Positions 1 through 5,191 of a DNA stretch of 7,395 nucleotides are shown in pieces. A model generated the notes under the pieces. The model was not told the origin of the DNA. It did no database searches and saw only the letters and a program-made list of their open reading frames with translations. The stretch is taken from positions 1 to 7,395 of the forward strand of contig JAISWA010000069.1 of the NCBI GenBank assembly GCA_031271275.1. The letters run 5' to 3'. Within the stretch, counting starts at the first letter, position 1, and every line of letters begins with the position of its first letter. This DNA comes from Clostridiales bacterium. Its GTDB lineage: Bacteria > Bacillota > Clostridia > Lachnospirales > WQUN01. The translations under genes were made by a program, and so were the position numbers.

Positions 1-1953
1 TCCTACGATATCTACGCGGAAGCGGGCGGGCAGTTGTCCGACGTTCTAATTTCAAAGGGCGATACGGTAGCCGCAGGCGCAACGGTGGCGCGGTTTAAGC
101 CGGAAACGCCCGACGAATCGAAAGAAACCGAACGCGCTTTCAGGGTTGAGCGGCTCAACAATCAGTTGGCGTCGTTAGAACTGAACCGGTCAGAAATTAT
201 GGCGCAGTTACAGGCGCTTGACGCGGCGCAAGACAACGGATTGCAAAGTTACATGAACGCCGTGGAGGACGCGCGGCTCGCGCTATCGCGGACGCAGACG
301 GAGTACGACGCGGCGTTGGTTTCCGCCGGGGCGGCGTTCGACGATTATGAATTTCAGCAGGATTTGGACGACGCGCTAAAGGACTGGAATAAAAGGAAAG
401 AAGCCCTCGGCGAAGCGGAAGCCGTTCTCGAGGAAGCCAACGCGGAAGAACCGGAAGCCTTTGACGACTTCCCCTATCAGCGGCAGATTGACGAGGCGGC
501 GGTTACGTTAAGCAGGAGGAAAGAGGCGTTAAAGGAAGCCGAAGACGCGCTTTCGAAGGCGAAGAAAGATAAACCGGAAACGTTCGACGATTATACCTAT
601 CAAAAAAACGTGGACAGCGCGAACACCGTCTATGACCAAAGTTTTGCGGACTATAACGAGGCGCTTCGCCAGTATGACTACGAGGTTCAATATTATCATT
701 ACCTGATAGACTCCGGCGCGGACGAAGCTTCCATACAGGCGGCGACGGCTGCGGCGGAGTCCGCGAGGCTGCAAATCAATTCCGCCCAACGGGTTCTCGA
801 CGACGCGGCGGCGGCGGTGGACACCGCCGTAAAAGACCTCGCGAAGGCGAGGAGCGCCTTTATTACAAGCAGCGAGGACGCCCTTAATAAGACCGTGGCG
901 GAATTGGAATGGAACGTCAAGCAGGCAAAATACGCGGCGGACGACGCGAAACGCGCCTATGACGGCGCGGTCAGCGACAGGAGCCGCGCCAAGAAAAAGC
1001 ATGATTCCGACGCGGCAAAGGCAAAAGAAACCGCCGTGGGAAACGCGGAAAAAAATATCGTCAGCGCCCAAGCCGAGGTTAACGACGCCGCGCTCGCCTA
1101 TTCAAGGTTGGTGGCGGACCGCAAACGCGCGGCGGACGGCGCGGCAAACGACGGGCGGGAGGAACTGGCTTCAGCCGGGTTGCGGCTTGCCGACGCGCGC
1201 ACCGCCCTTGAGCGCGCCGAGGCAAACCTGACCACCGCGCGGGAAGCGTCCGCCGCGGAAAGAGAAAGCCAAAGGGCTTCCCTGCAATGGGGTCTACAGC
1301 GAATAGCGCTTGACATCGAAAGGGTAAACATAGACGCGCGGGAAGCGGAGTCGGCGGAGGAAGCGGGCGGGAAAACGAACACAGACATTATATCCGGCTA
1401 CGGCGGGATAATCGTTTCGGTGGAAAAGCAGCAGGGGCAATTCGTTTCCCAGGGCGAAAAAATCGCCGCCGTCGGCATCGTAAACAGTCATTTTGTCTGC
1501 GAAATAACCTGCCCGGAAAGCGAAGCCCGGTTTATAGCGGTGGGCGATGAGGCAATCCTGCGTGCCGGGGGCGTCGCGGCGCGGTTAAGCGCAACGGTGG
1601 AAGACATTGCCCGCGAAGGGGATTACCTGCGTATCAAGCTTACCTGCGCGTCGGAAGAACTGAGCGGCGGCGAGTATGTGACCGTCAATTTTAATAAAAC
1701 CACCGCAGACTTTGACATAATCGTACCCAACGAGGCGGTTCACCCCGACGGGATAGGACACTGCGTATGGGTAATACGCGGCAGGCGGGGCGCGCTCGGC
1801 GTGGAATATTATTCCGCAAAAGTGAAGGTAATCGTCGCCGATTCCGACGACCGGTACGCCGCGCTTTCACGGGGGCTTGACTATTACGAGCCGGTGGTGG
1901 TCAGTACAAGTAAGGAATTGACGGTTAATGGAAGGGTCAGCAGAATGGAGTAA
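1..1953 (+). CDS. HlyD/MacA-type membrane fusion (efflux adaptor) protein with very long coiled coil, 5'-truncated
   Basis: The reading frame is open from the first base, so the start codon and probably an N-terminal membrane anchor lie outside the window; the TTG at 34 is internal to a lipoyl motif and is not a convincing start. 650 residues are visible. In window numbering, residues about 8-32 are the first half of a biotinyl-lipoyl-like domain (GGQLSDVLISKGDTVAAG), residues about 42-455 are an Ala/Glu/Lys/Arg-rich helical coiled-coil region, residues about 466-493 are the second lipoyl half (GYGGIIVSVEKQQGQFVSQG), and the rest is a beta-barrel and membrane-proximal part with the typical IIVPNEAV segment near 574. 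This split-lipoyl architecture is that of periplasmic/extracytoplasmic adaptors of ABC or RND-type exporters. The helical insert is far longer than in MacA-like proteins, which total about 370 residues. No ABC transporter gene follows; a partner could lie upstream. Substrate unknown. Confidence 0.85.
   Translation, partial: SYDIYAEAGGQLSDVLISKGDTVAAGATVARFKPETPDESKETERAFRVERLNNQLASLELNRSEIMAQLQALDAAQDNGLQSYMNAVEDARLALSRTQTEYDAALVSAGAAFDDYEFQQDLDDALKDWNKRKEALGEAEAVLEEANAEEPEAFDDFPYQRQIDEAAVTLSRRKEALKEAEDALSKAKKDKPETFDDYTYQKNVDSANTVYDQSFADYNEALRQYDYEVQYYHYLIDSGADEASIQAATAAAESARLQINSAQRVLDDAAAAVDTAVKDLAKARSAFITSSEDALNKTVAELEWNVKQAKYAADDAKRAYDGAVSDRSRAKKKHDSDAAKAKETAVGNAEKNIVSAQAEVNDAALAYSRLVADRKRAADGAANDGREELASAGLRLADARTALERAEANLTTAREASAAERESQRASLQWGLQRIALDIERVNIDAREAESAEEAGGKTNTDIISGYGGIIVSVEKQQGQFVSQGEKIAAVGIVNSHFVCEITCPESEARFIAVGDEAILRAGGVAARLSATVEDIAREGDYLRIKLTCASEELSGGEYVTVNFNKTTADFDIIVPNEAVHPDGIGHCVWVIRGRRGALGVEYYSAKVKVIVADSDDRYAALSRGLDYYEPVVVSTSKELTVNGRVSRME
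334..702 (+). repeat. Three 123-bp (41-residue) tandem repeats in the adaptor coiled coil
   Basis: Three in-frame units begin at 334, 457 and 580, each exactly 123 bp apart. Each opens with [A/T]FDD[Y/F] plus an aromatic and Gln (FDDYEFQQ, FDDFPYQR, FDDYTYQK). Units 1 and 2 also share RKEAL.EAE in the middle and end in a Pro-Glu pair (EEPE, DKPE). Unit 3 keeps the opening but diverges afterwards. The DNA of the units has drifted more than the protein, which suggests an old duplication kept by selection on the protein rather than a recent slippage event. Confidence 0.85.
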
Positions 1954-1963
1954 AATGCCCTCC

Positions 1964-1992
1964 TTTACAACCCCATTCCCAACGTCTATAAT
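1964..1992 (+). promoter_or_regulatory. SigA-type promoter for glgA
   Basis: The -35 box TTTACA is at 1964-1969 and the -10 box TATAAT at 1987-1992, separated by 17 bp. This is a perfect -10 and a 5/6 -35 match at ideal spacing. Transcription would start near 1999, leaving only about 12-13 nt before the ATG at 2012. It lies in the 58-bp gap after the adaptor gene, so glgA probably starts its own transcription unit. I see no terminator for the adaptor gene in this gap. Confidence 0.75.
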
Positions 1993-2011
1993 CGGCGTGT
2001 GGTGATAAAAG

Positions 2012-3466
2012 ATGACGAAAAAAGACAAGATAAAGGTTCTGTTTGTCGCGTCGGAAGTCGCGCCGTTTTCAAAAACCGGCGGCCTCGGCGATGTGGCGGG
2101 TTCTCTGCCCTCCGCGCTGCGCGCGCGGGACGCGGACGCCCGGGTAGTCTTTCCCAAATATAAAACAATCAAACCCGAAACGATTGAGAAAATTGAGTTT
2201 GTGACAGAATTTACCGTGCATCTTTCCTGGCGCTCTCAGCCGGCAAGGGTATACAGTGTGCCTGACCCGAACGACGGAGCGCCGGCGTACCTGATTGAGA
2301 ACGATTTTTATTTCGGCAGGGACGGACTGTACGGTTACGGCGACGATTTTGAAAGGTTCGCGTTCTTTTCAAAAGCCGCTGTGGAAATGCTGAGTCATAT
2401 TAACTTCAAGGCGAATATCCTCCACTTCAACGATTGGCAGACCGGTCTCGGCTGTACCTATCTGAGAGATATCTATAAAGGTTTTACCTTCTACTCCGGA
2501 ATGAAAAGTCTGTTTACCATCCACAATTTACATTATCAGGGCGTGTTTAACCGGGAAGTTTTATGGTCGGTGGGGCTTGACGACGGCTATTACACCGGCG
2601 GCACGCTTGAGTTTTATAAAAACGTCAGCTTCCTTAAAGCCGGGGTGGTGCATTCGGATGCGGTTTTAACCGTAAGCCAGACTTACGCGGAAGAAATTCA
2701 AACGCCGAAATTCGGTTACGGTATGGACGGGCTGCTTTGGAAGCGCGGGCTTGAGGGCAGGCTTCTGGGGATAGGCAACGGAATAGACACAAAGGCAAAC
2801 GACCCCGCGACCGATAAACGTATTTATGTGAATTATGATAAAACATCCTTGAAAAAAAAGCGCGAGAATAAATACCGCCTTCAGGAACAACTGGGGCTTC
2901 CGGTGGGCGATATGCCCATGATTAGCATGGTCACGCGGTTGGTGGACCAGAAGGGCATTGACATTATTGATGTGGCGCAGCGTGAGCTTTTCAGCAAAGA
3001 CATCCAATTCGTAATGATTGGGACCGGCGAGGGCAGATACGAGCGTATGTTCTGGAATTACGCGTCTTGGTACCCTCAGAAGGTAAGGGCGAATATTTGC
3101 TTTGACGACACCTTGGCTACGCGTATTTACGCGGCGTCCGACCTGTTCCTGATGCCGTCTAAATATGAGCCCGGCGGGCTCGGGCAGCTTTTTGCCATGT
3201 GTTACGGCTCTGTGCCCATCGTGCGCCAAACGGGCGGGCTTGCCGACACGGTGCGGCATTTTAATCCGGCGACAGGGCAGGGCAACGGCTTCGTGTTTAA
3301 GGATTACGACGCCAGCGGGCTGATGTGGGCGGTTAACGAAGCGCTCACCCTGTACGGAACAGATAAATGGGAAACCGTCATAACCAACGGAATGAGCGAA
3401 GATTTTTCGTGGAACAAATCAGCCGGGGAATATTTACAGCTTTACGAGAAGATACTACATTCATAA
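2012..3466 (+). CDS. glgA: Glycogen synthase (ADP-glucose type, GT5)
   Basis: This is bacterial glycogen/starch synthase, which transfers glucose from ADP-glucose to the non-reducing end of an alpha-1,4-glucan in the cytoplasm. At 484 residues it is close to the usual length of about 480. The N-terminal Rossmann domain has the ADP-glucose loop KTGGLGDV (21-28), HFNDWQTGL (138-146) and HNLHYQG (171-177). The C-terminal domain has NGID (256-259), TRLVDQKG (308-315, with the Arg and Lys that bind the nucleotide sugar), GTGEGRYE (337-344), the EPGGL catalytic loop (386-390) and TGGLADTV (407-414). The loop carries Gly where most bacterial GlgA have Cys (EPCGL). The ATG at 2012 follows a GGTGAT ribosome binding site at 2001-2006. 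No glgB, glgC, glgD or glgP lies in the window. The thioredoxin gene follows after 24 nt and is probably cotranscribed. Confidence 0.95.
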   Translation: MTKKDKIKVLFVASEVAPFSKTGGLGDVAGSLPSALRARDADARVVFPKYKTIKPETIEKIEFVTEFTVHLSWRSQPARVYSVPDPNDGAPAYLIENDFYFGRDGLYGYGDDFERFAFFSKAAVEMLSHINFKANILHFNDWQTGLGCTYLRDIYKGFTFYSGMKSLFTIHNLHYQGVFNREVLWSVGLDDGYYTGGTLEFYKNVSFLKAGVVHSDAVLTVSQTYAEEIQTPKFGYGMDGLLWKRGLEGRLLGIGNGIDTKANDPATDKRIYVNYDKTSLKKKRENKYRLQEQLGLPVGDMPMISMVTRLVDQKGIDIIDVAQRELFSKDIQFVMIGTGEGRYERMFWNYASWYPQKVRANICFDDTLATRIYAASDLFLMPSKYEPGGLGQLFAMCYGSVPIVRQTGGLADTVRHFNPATGQGNGFVFKDYDASGLMWAVNEALTLYGTDKWETVITNGMSEDFSWNKSAGEYLQLYEKILHS

Positions 3467-3490
3467 AAAAACTTACACGGGGGTCTATGT

Positions 3491-3799
3491 ATGGTAGTAC
3501 AAATGGATGAAAAGGTTTTTAACGAAACAATCAAAAGCAGCGAACTGCCGGTGGTGGTGGATTTCTACGCGGACTGGTGCCAGCCCTGTACGTGGATAGC
3601 GCCCATCGTGGAGGAAATTTCCGGGGAATACGAGGGCAAGGCGGTTTTCGGCAGGGTCAATATCGACGAGAACCAACAGCTTGCGGAAGACCTTTCCATC
3701 ATGAGCATCCCCACGGTGATTTCGTTTAAGAACGGGGAAATTTACAAGCAGGTGATTGGAGCGGTTCCCAAGGAAGAACTGGTTCAACTGATCGCATAA
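3491..3799 (+). CDS. Thioredoxin-family protein with WCQPC active site
   Basis: A single-domain 102-residue thioredoxin, the normal family length, with no signal peptide, so cytoplasmic. Visible family features are VVVDFYADWC (21-30) with the buried Asp24, the redox pair Cys30/Cys33 in WCQPC, and the cis-proline in SIPT (Pro74) followed by the substrate-facing beta strand and GAVPKEEL near the C terminus. Canonical thioredoxins have CGPC followed by Lys/Arg; here the dipeptide is Gln-Pro and the next residue is Thr34. The dipeptide is known in this fold to tune redox potential, so this may be a specialised paralogue rather than the housekeeping TrxA; that is inference. The start at 3491 is preceded by GGGGG at 3479-3483 with 7-nt spacing; an in-frame ATG at 3503 would remove four residues. 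It probably shares the glgA transcript. No thioredoxin reductase is adjacent. Confidence 0.9.
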   Translation: MVVQMDEKVFNETIKSSELPVVVDFYADWCQPCTWIAPIVEEISGEYEGKAVFGRVNIDENQQLAEDLSIMSIPTVISFKNGEIYKQVIGAVPKEELVQLIA

Positions 3800-3825
3800 T
3801 TTGATTTTAAAAGCATGGTTTAACG

Positions 3826-3868
3826 AACGCCTTCATATATTTTATTACAGATATATGGAGGCGTTTTT
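3826..3868 (+). terminator. Intrinsic-terminator-like hairpin overlapping the RBS of the ykvI-like gene
   Basis: The arms 3826-3840 (AACGCCTTCATATAT) and 3851-3865 (ATATATGGAGGCGTT) pair over 15 positions with a single G-U wobble, around a 10-nt loop (3841-3850). A T-run follows at 3864-3868, directly abutting the ATG at 3869. The base of the stem is GC-rich (CGCC/GGCG), as in rho-independent terminators, so it can end the glgA-thioredoxin transcript. The 3' arm contains the sequence GGAGG (3857-3861), which is the ideal ribosome binding site for the downstream gene, 7 nt from its start. On a read-through transcript the site would be buried in the stem. Confidence 0.7.
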
Positions 3869-4927
3869 ATGGAAAAAAGGGGCGGGCTTAAAATAGCGTG
3901 TACCTATACCGCCGTTATTCTGGGGGCGGGGTTTGCTTCCGGGCAGGAGATATTGAAGTATTTCGTCGGGTACGGGATATCCGGGGCAATCGGTCTCGCC
4001 CTCGCGGGCGTGCTGTTCGCCCTTGCCGGTTGGGCGGTGCTCGACATATGCCACAGGGAAAAAATACACGATTACGGAACGCTTATGCATCATCTGCTCG
4101 GCAACGGGCTTGGGAGAGCCGCTGAGATGGTGGTCGCGGCGTTCCTGTGCGTACTGTTCGCCACCATGATAGCGGCGGCAGGCGCCACCGCTAAGCAGGG
4201 GTTTAATTTACCGTTTACGGCAGGGGTTGTTGCGGCGGCGGCGTTGTGTTTCGCGGTGCTGCTGTTTGACTTGGACGGCGTGATACGGTTAAACGCCATT
4301 CTCGCGCCGTTTATGGTGGTTGGCGGGGTAACCGTCGGCGTGTTTACTTTTTTAAACGGAACGGTGACTACGTTTTCTCAAGTCTCGCCGGTGATTCCCG
4401 GGTGGGCGCTCGCGGCGGTTGTGTACGCCTCGTACAACCTTGTGACAGGCATACCCGTGCTGACGGCGTCGTCAAAACTCTCAAGGGGGAAACGCCAAAA
4501 CATGCTCGGCGGTGTCCTCGGCGGCGCGGCGCTGACACTGCTCGGGCTCTGCCTCGCGCTTCCGCTGTATTTGCATTACAAAGAGGTTATCTCCGCCGAA
4601 ATCCCGCTGCTGCTTGTGGTGGGGGGGTACGGGAATATTTTTACCGGGCTGTATTTGACGGTGTTGATATGCGCCATATTTACCACCGCCGCCTCAAGCG
4701 CGTTCGCGTTTATCGACTGGTTCTGCGCGCGTATTCACATAAACCGGAAAGTCTTGGCGGCGGTAATCTGCGTGTTCGGCATTGTCGGGGCGCATGTGGG
4801 TTTTTCCAATATGGTGAGCTACGCGTACCCGGTGTTCGGGCTGCTCGGGCTGTTTGAAATCACCGTGATTCTGCTGAGTTGGCGCAAAGCGCCGGTTGCG
4901 GGGAAAAAGGCGGTTGAGCCGTGTTGA
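3869..4927 (+). CDS. YkvI-family integral membrane protein (LeuT-fold-like transporter, substrate unknown)
   Basis: A 352-residue polytopic membrane protein with about ten hydrophobic segments. The N-terminal segment has the GAGFASGQE motif (19-27), which I recognise as the hallmark of the YkvI family of uncharacterised membrane proteins from Firmicutes. These are distantly related to amino-acid/cation symporters of the APC (LeuT-fold) superfamily, where Gly-rich breaks in the first helix line the substrate and sodium sites. Other visible family-like segments are DLDGVIRLNAILAP (about 134-147), VYASYNLVTGIP and VVGGYGNIFTGLY. The length matches the family. The start ATG has an ideal GGAGG at 7-nt spacing, but that site sits in a strong hairpin. 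The stop is followed by a separate promoter, so this gene seems to be transcribed alone or as read-through from thioredoxin. No substrate can be read from the sequence. Confidence 0.8.
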   Translation: MEKRGGLKIACTYTAVILGAGFASGQEILKYFVGYGISGAIGLALAGVLFALAGWAVLDICHREKIHDYGTLMHHLLGNGLGRAAEMVVAAFLCVLFATMIAAAGATAKQGFNLPFTAGVVAAAALCFAVLLFDLDGVIRLNAILAPFMVVGGVTVGVFTFLNGTVTTFSQVSPVIPGWALAAVVYASYNLVTGIPVLTASSKLSRGKRQNMLGGVLGGAALTLLGLCLALPLYLHYKEVISAEIPLLLVVGGYGNIFTGLYLTVLICAIFTTAASSAFAFIDWFCARIHINRKVLAAVICVFGIVGAHVGFSNMVSYAYPVFGLLGLFEITVILLSWRKAPVAGKKAVEPC

Positions 4928-4948
4928 AGCAGAAGGTCGGAAAAAAAT

Positions 4949-4978
4949 TTGAATTCCAACAGGGCTTTGCGTTATAAT
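4949..4978 (+). promoter_or_regulatory. SigA-type promoter upstream of the FNT gene
   Basis: The -35 box TTGAAT is at 4949-4954 and the -10 box TATAAT at 4973-4978, with an 18-bp spacer. The -10 is perfect and the -35 keeps the most important TTGA. The predicted start is near 4985. It begins 22 nt after the stop of the ykvI-like gene and points toward the terminator at 5045-5069 and the FNT gene at 5192. I see no better promoter between the terminator and the FNT gene. Confidence 0.65.
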
Positions 4979-4984
4979 AAATTC

Positions 4985-5069
4985 GCAAATCAAAATAATT
5001 AATGTTCAGCGTTTCGCCGCTGTAAGCGCGACTGATAATTCTCGGGGCGGTTTTTAAACCGCCCTTTTT
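4985..5069 (+). ncRNA. Candidate leader RNA (attenuator or small RNA) ending in terminator
   Basis: The stretch from the predicted transcription start to the terminator would give a transcript of about 85 nt. It begins AU-rich, then holds a 5-bp hairpin CAGCG/CGCTG (5007-5011 with 5018-5022, loop TTTCGC), a purine-rich linker with GCGCGACTGAT, and the terminator stem. An alternative pairing of TCGC (5014-5017) with GCGA (5028-5031) competes with the first hairpin. The layout promoter, short structured RNA, terminator, then gene is that of a riboswitch or attenuator, but it also fits an independent small RNA. I do not recognise any known riboswitch consensus. The roughly 207-nt distance from start to FNT ATG is compatible with a cis-regulatory leader. 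Confidence 0.4.
5045..5069 (+). terminator. Rho-independent terminator between ykvI-like and FNT genes
   Basis: A perfect 9-bp stem GGGCGGTTT (5045-5053) / AAACCGCCC (5056-5064) with a tight loop is followed by five T (5065-5069). It is GC-rich at the base and functions on the + strand only, since no T-run flanks it on the other side. It could end read-through from the ykvI-like gene and also the short transcript from the promoter at 4949-4978. Confidence 0.9.
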
Positions 5070-5077
5070 ATTACAGT

Positions 5078-5135
5078 TGTCAATTCACGATTTTTGCGAA
5101 GCGTCAAAGGATTCTTCGCTTCGCTCAGAATGACA
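5078..5135 (+). repeat. Short REP/MITE-like palindromic repeat
   Basis: The segment is bounded by TGTCA (5078-5082) and TGACA (5131-5135), an inverted pair that extends imperfectly inward as ATTC/GAAT. Inside are a perfect 8-bp inverted repeat GCGAAGCG (5096-5103) / CGCTTCGC (5117-5124) and a second nested pair ATTCT/AGAAT (5111-5115, 5127-5131). The right half, GGATTCTTCGCTTCGCTCAG and the following AATGACA, resembles a widespread intergenic repeat that I recall from many clostridial and other genomes. It has no coding capacity. Copy number in this genome cannot be seen from the window. Confidence 0.55.
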
Positions 5136-5152
5136 TGGACGGTGTGTTTTTA

Positions 5153-5164
5153 AGTTGATCAACT
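5153..5164. promoter_or_regulatory. Perfect 12-bp palindrome AGTTGATCAACT, possible operator
   Basis: The palindrome is perfect and lies 27 bp before the FNT start codon, just upstream of the GAGGTGGAG ribosome binding site (5181-5189). It is loosely framed by GGTGT (5141-5145) and ACACC (5167-5171), which could close a longer RNA or DNA hairpin. Its size and place fit a dimeric repressor site or an mRNA structure near the ribosome binding site. No regulator gene is nearby and I cannot assign a family. Confidence 0.35.
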
Positions 5165-5191
5165 ATACACCAATAAAAATGAGGTGGAGTA

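Noticed and set aside
34..36. TTG at 34 as the start of the adaptor gene
   Set aside because: The frame is open upstream to base 1 and the residues before it (AEAGGQ) belong to the lipoyl half-motif, so the gene begins before the window.
529..1071. 180-codon open frame on the minus strand inside the adaptor gene
   Set aside because: It is opposite a clear HlyD-type gene with GC-rich third positions, has an Arg/Val-rich composition typical of an antisense shadow, no ribosome binding site worth noting, and no recognisable family motif.
2666..3259. 197-codon open frame on the minus strand inside glgA
   Set aside because: glgA motifs cover this whole stretch, and the antisense product (His/Arg/Pro-rich) resembles no protein family.
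3800..3850. Promoter for the ykvI-like gene
   Set aside because: AT-rich boxes exist (TTGATT at 3801, TATATT at 3836, TTATTA at 3842) but none pair at 16-18 bp spacing with acceptable matches.
4402..4857. 151-codon + strand frame inside the ykvI-like gene
   Set aside because: It is an Arg-rich frame-shifted reading of a coherent polytopic membrane protein and has no start signals of its own.
5002..5025. Seven-codon leader peptide (MFSVSPL) in the FNT leader
   Set aside because: The ATG has no upstream ribosome binding site (AT-rich only) and the codons show no run of a regulatory amino acid, so peptide-based attenuation is not supported.
4985..5069. Fluoride, ZTP or preQ1 riboswitch in the leader
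   Set aside because: Short segments such as GACTGAT reminded me of parts of the fluoride consensus, but the required 5' conserved strands and pseudoknot partners are missing; no known class fits by eye.
5136..5180. Second promoter directly before the FNT gene
   Set aside because: ATGACA at 5130-5135 and TATACA at 5164-5169 are 28 bp apart and no better -35/-10 pair with normal spacing is visible.
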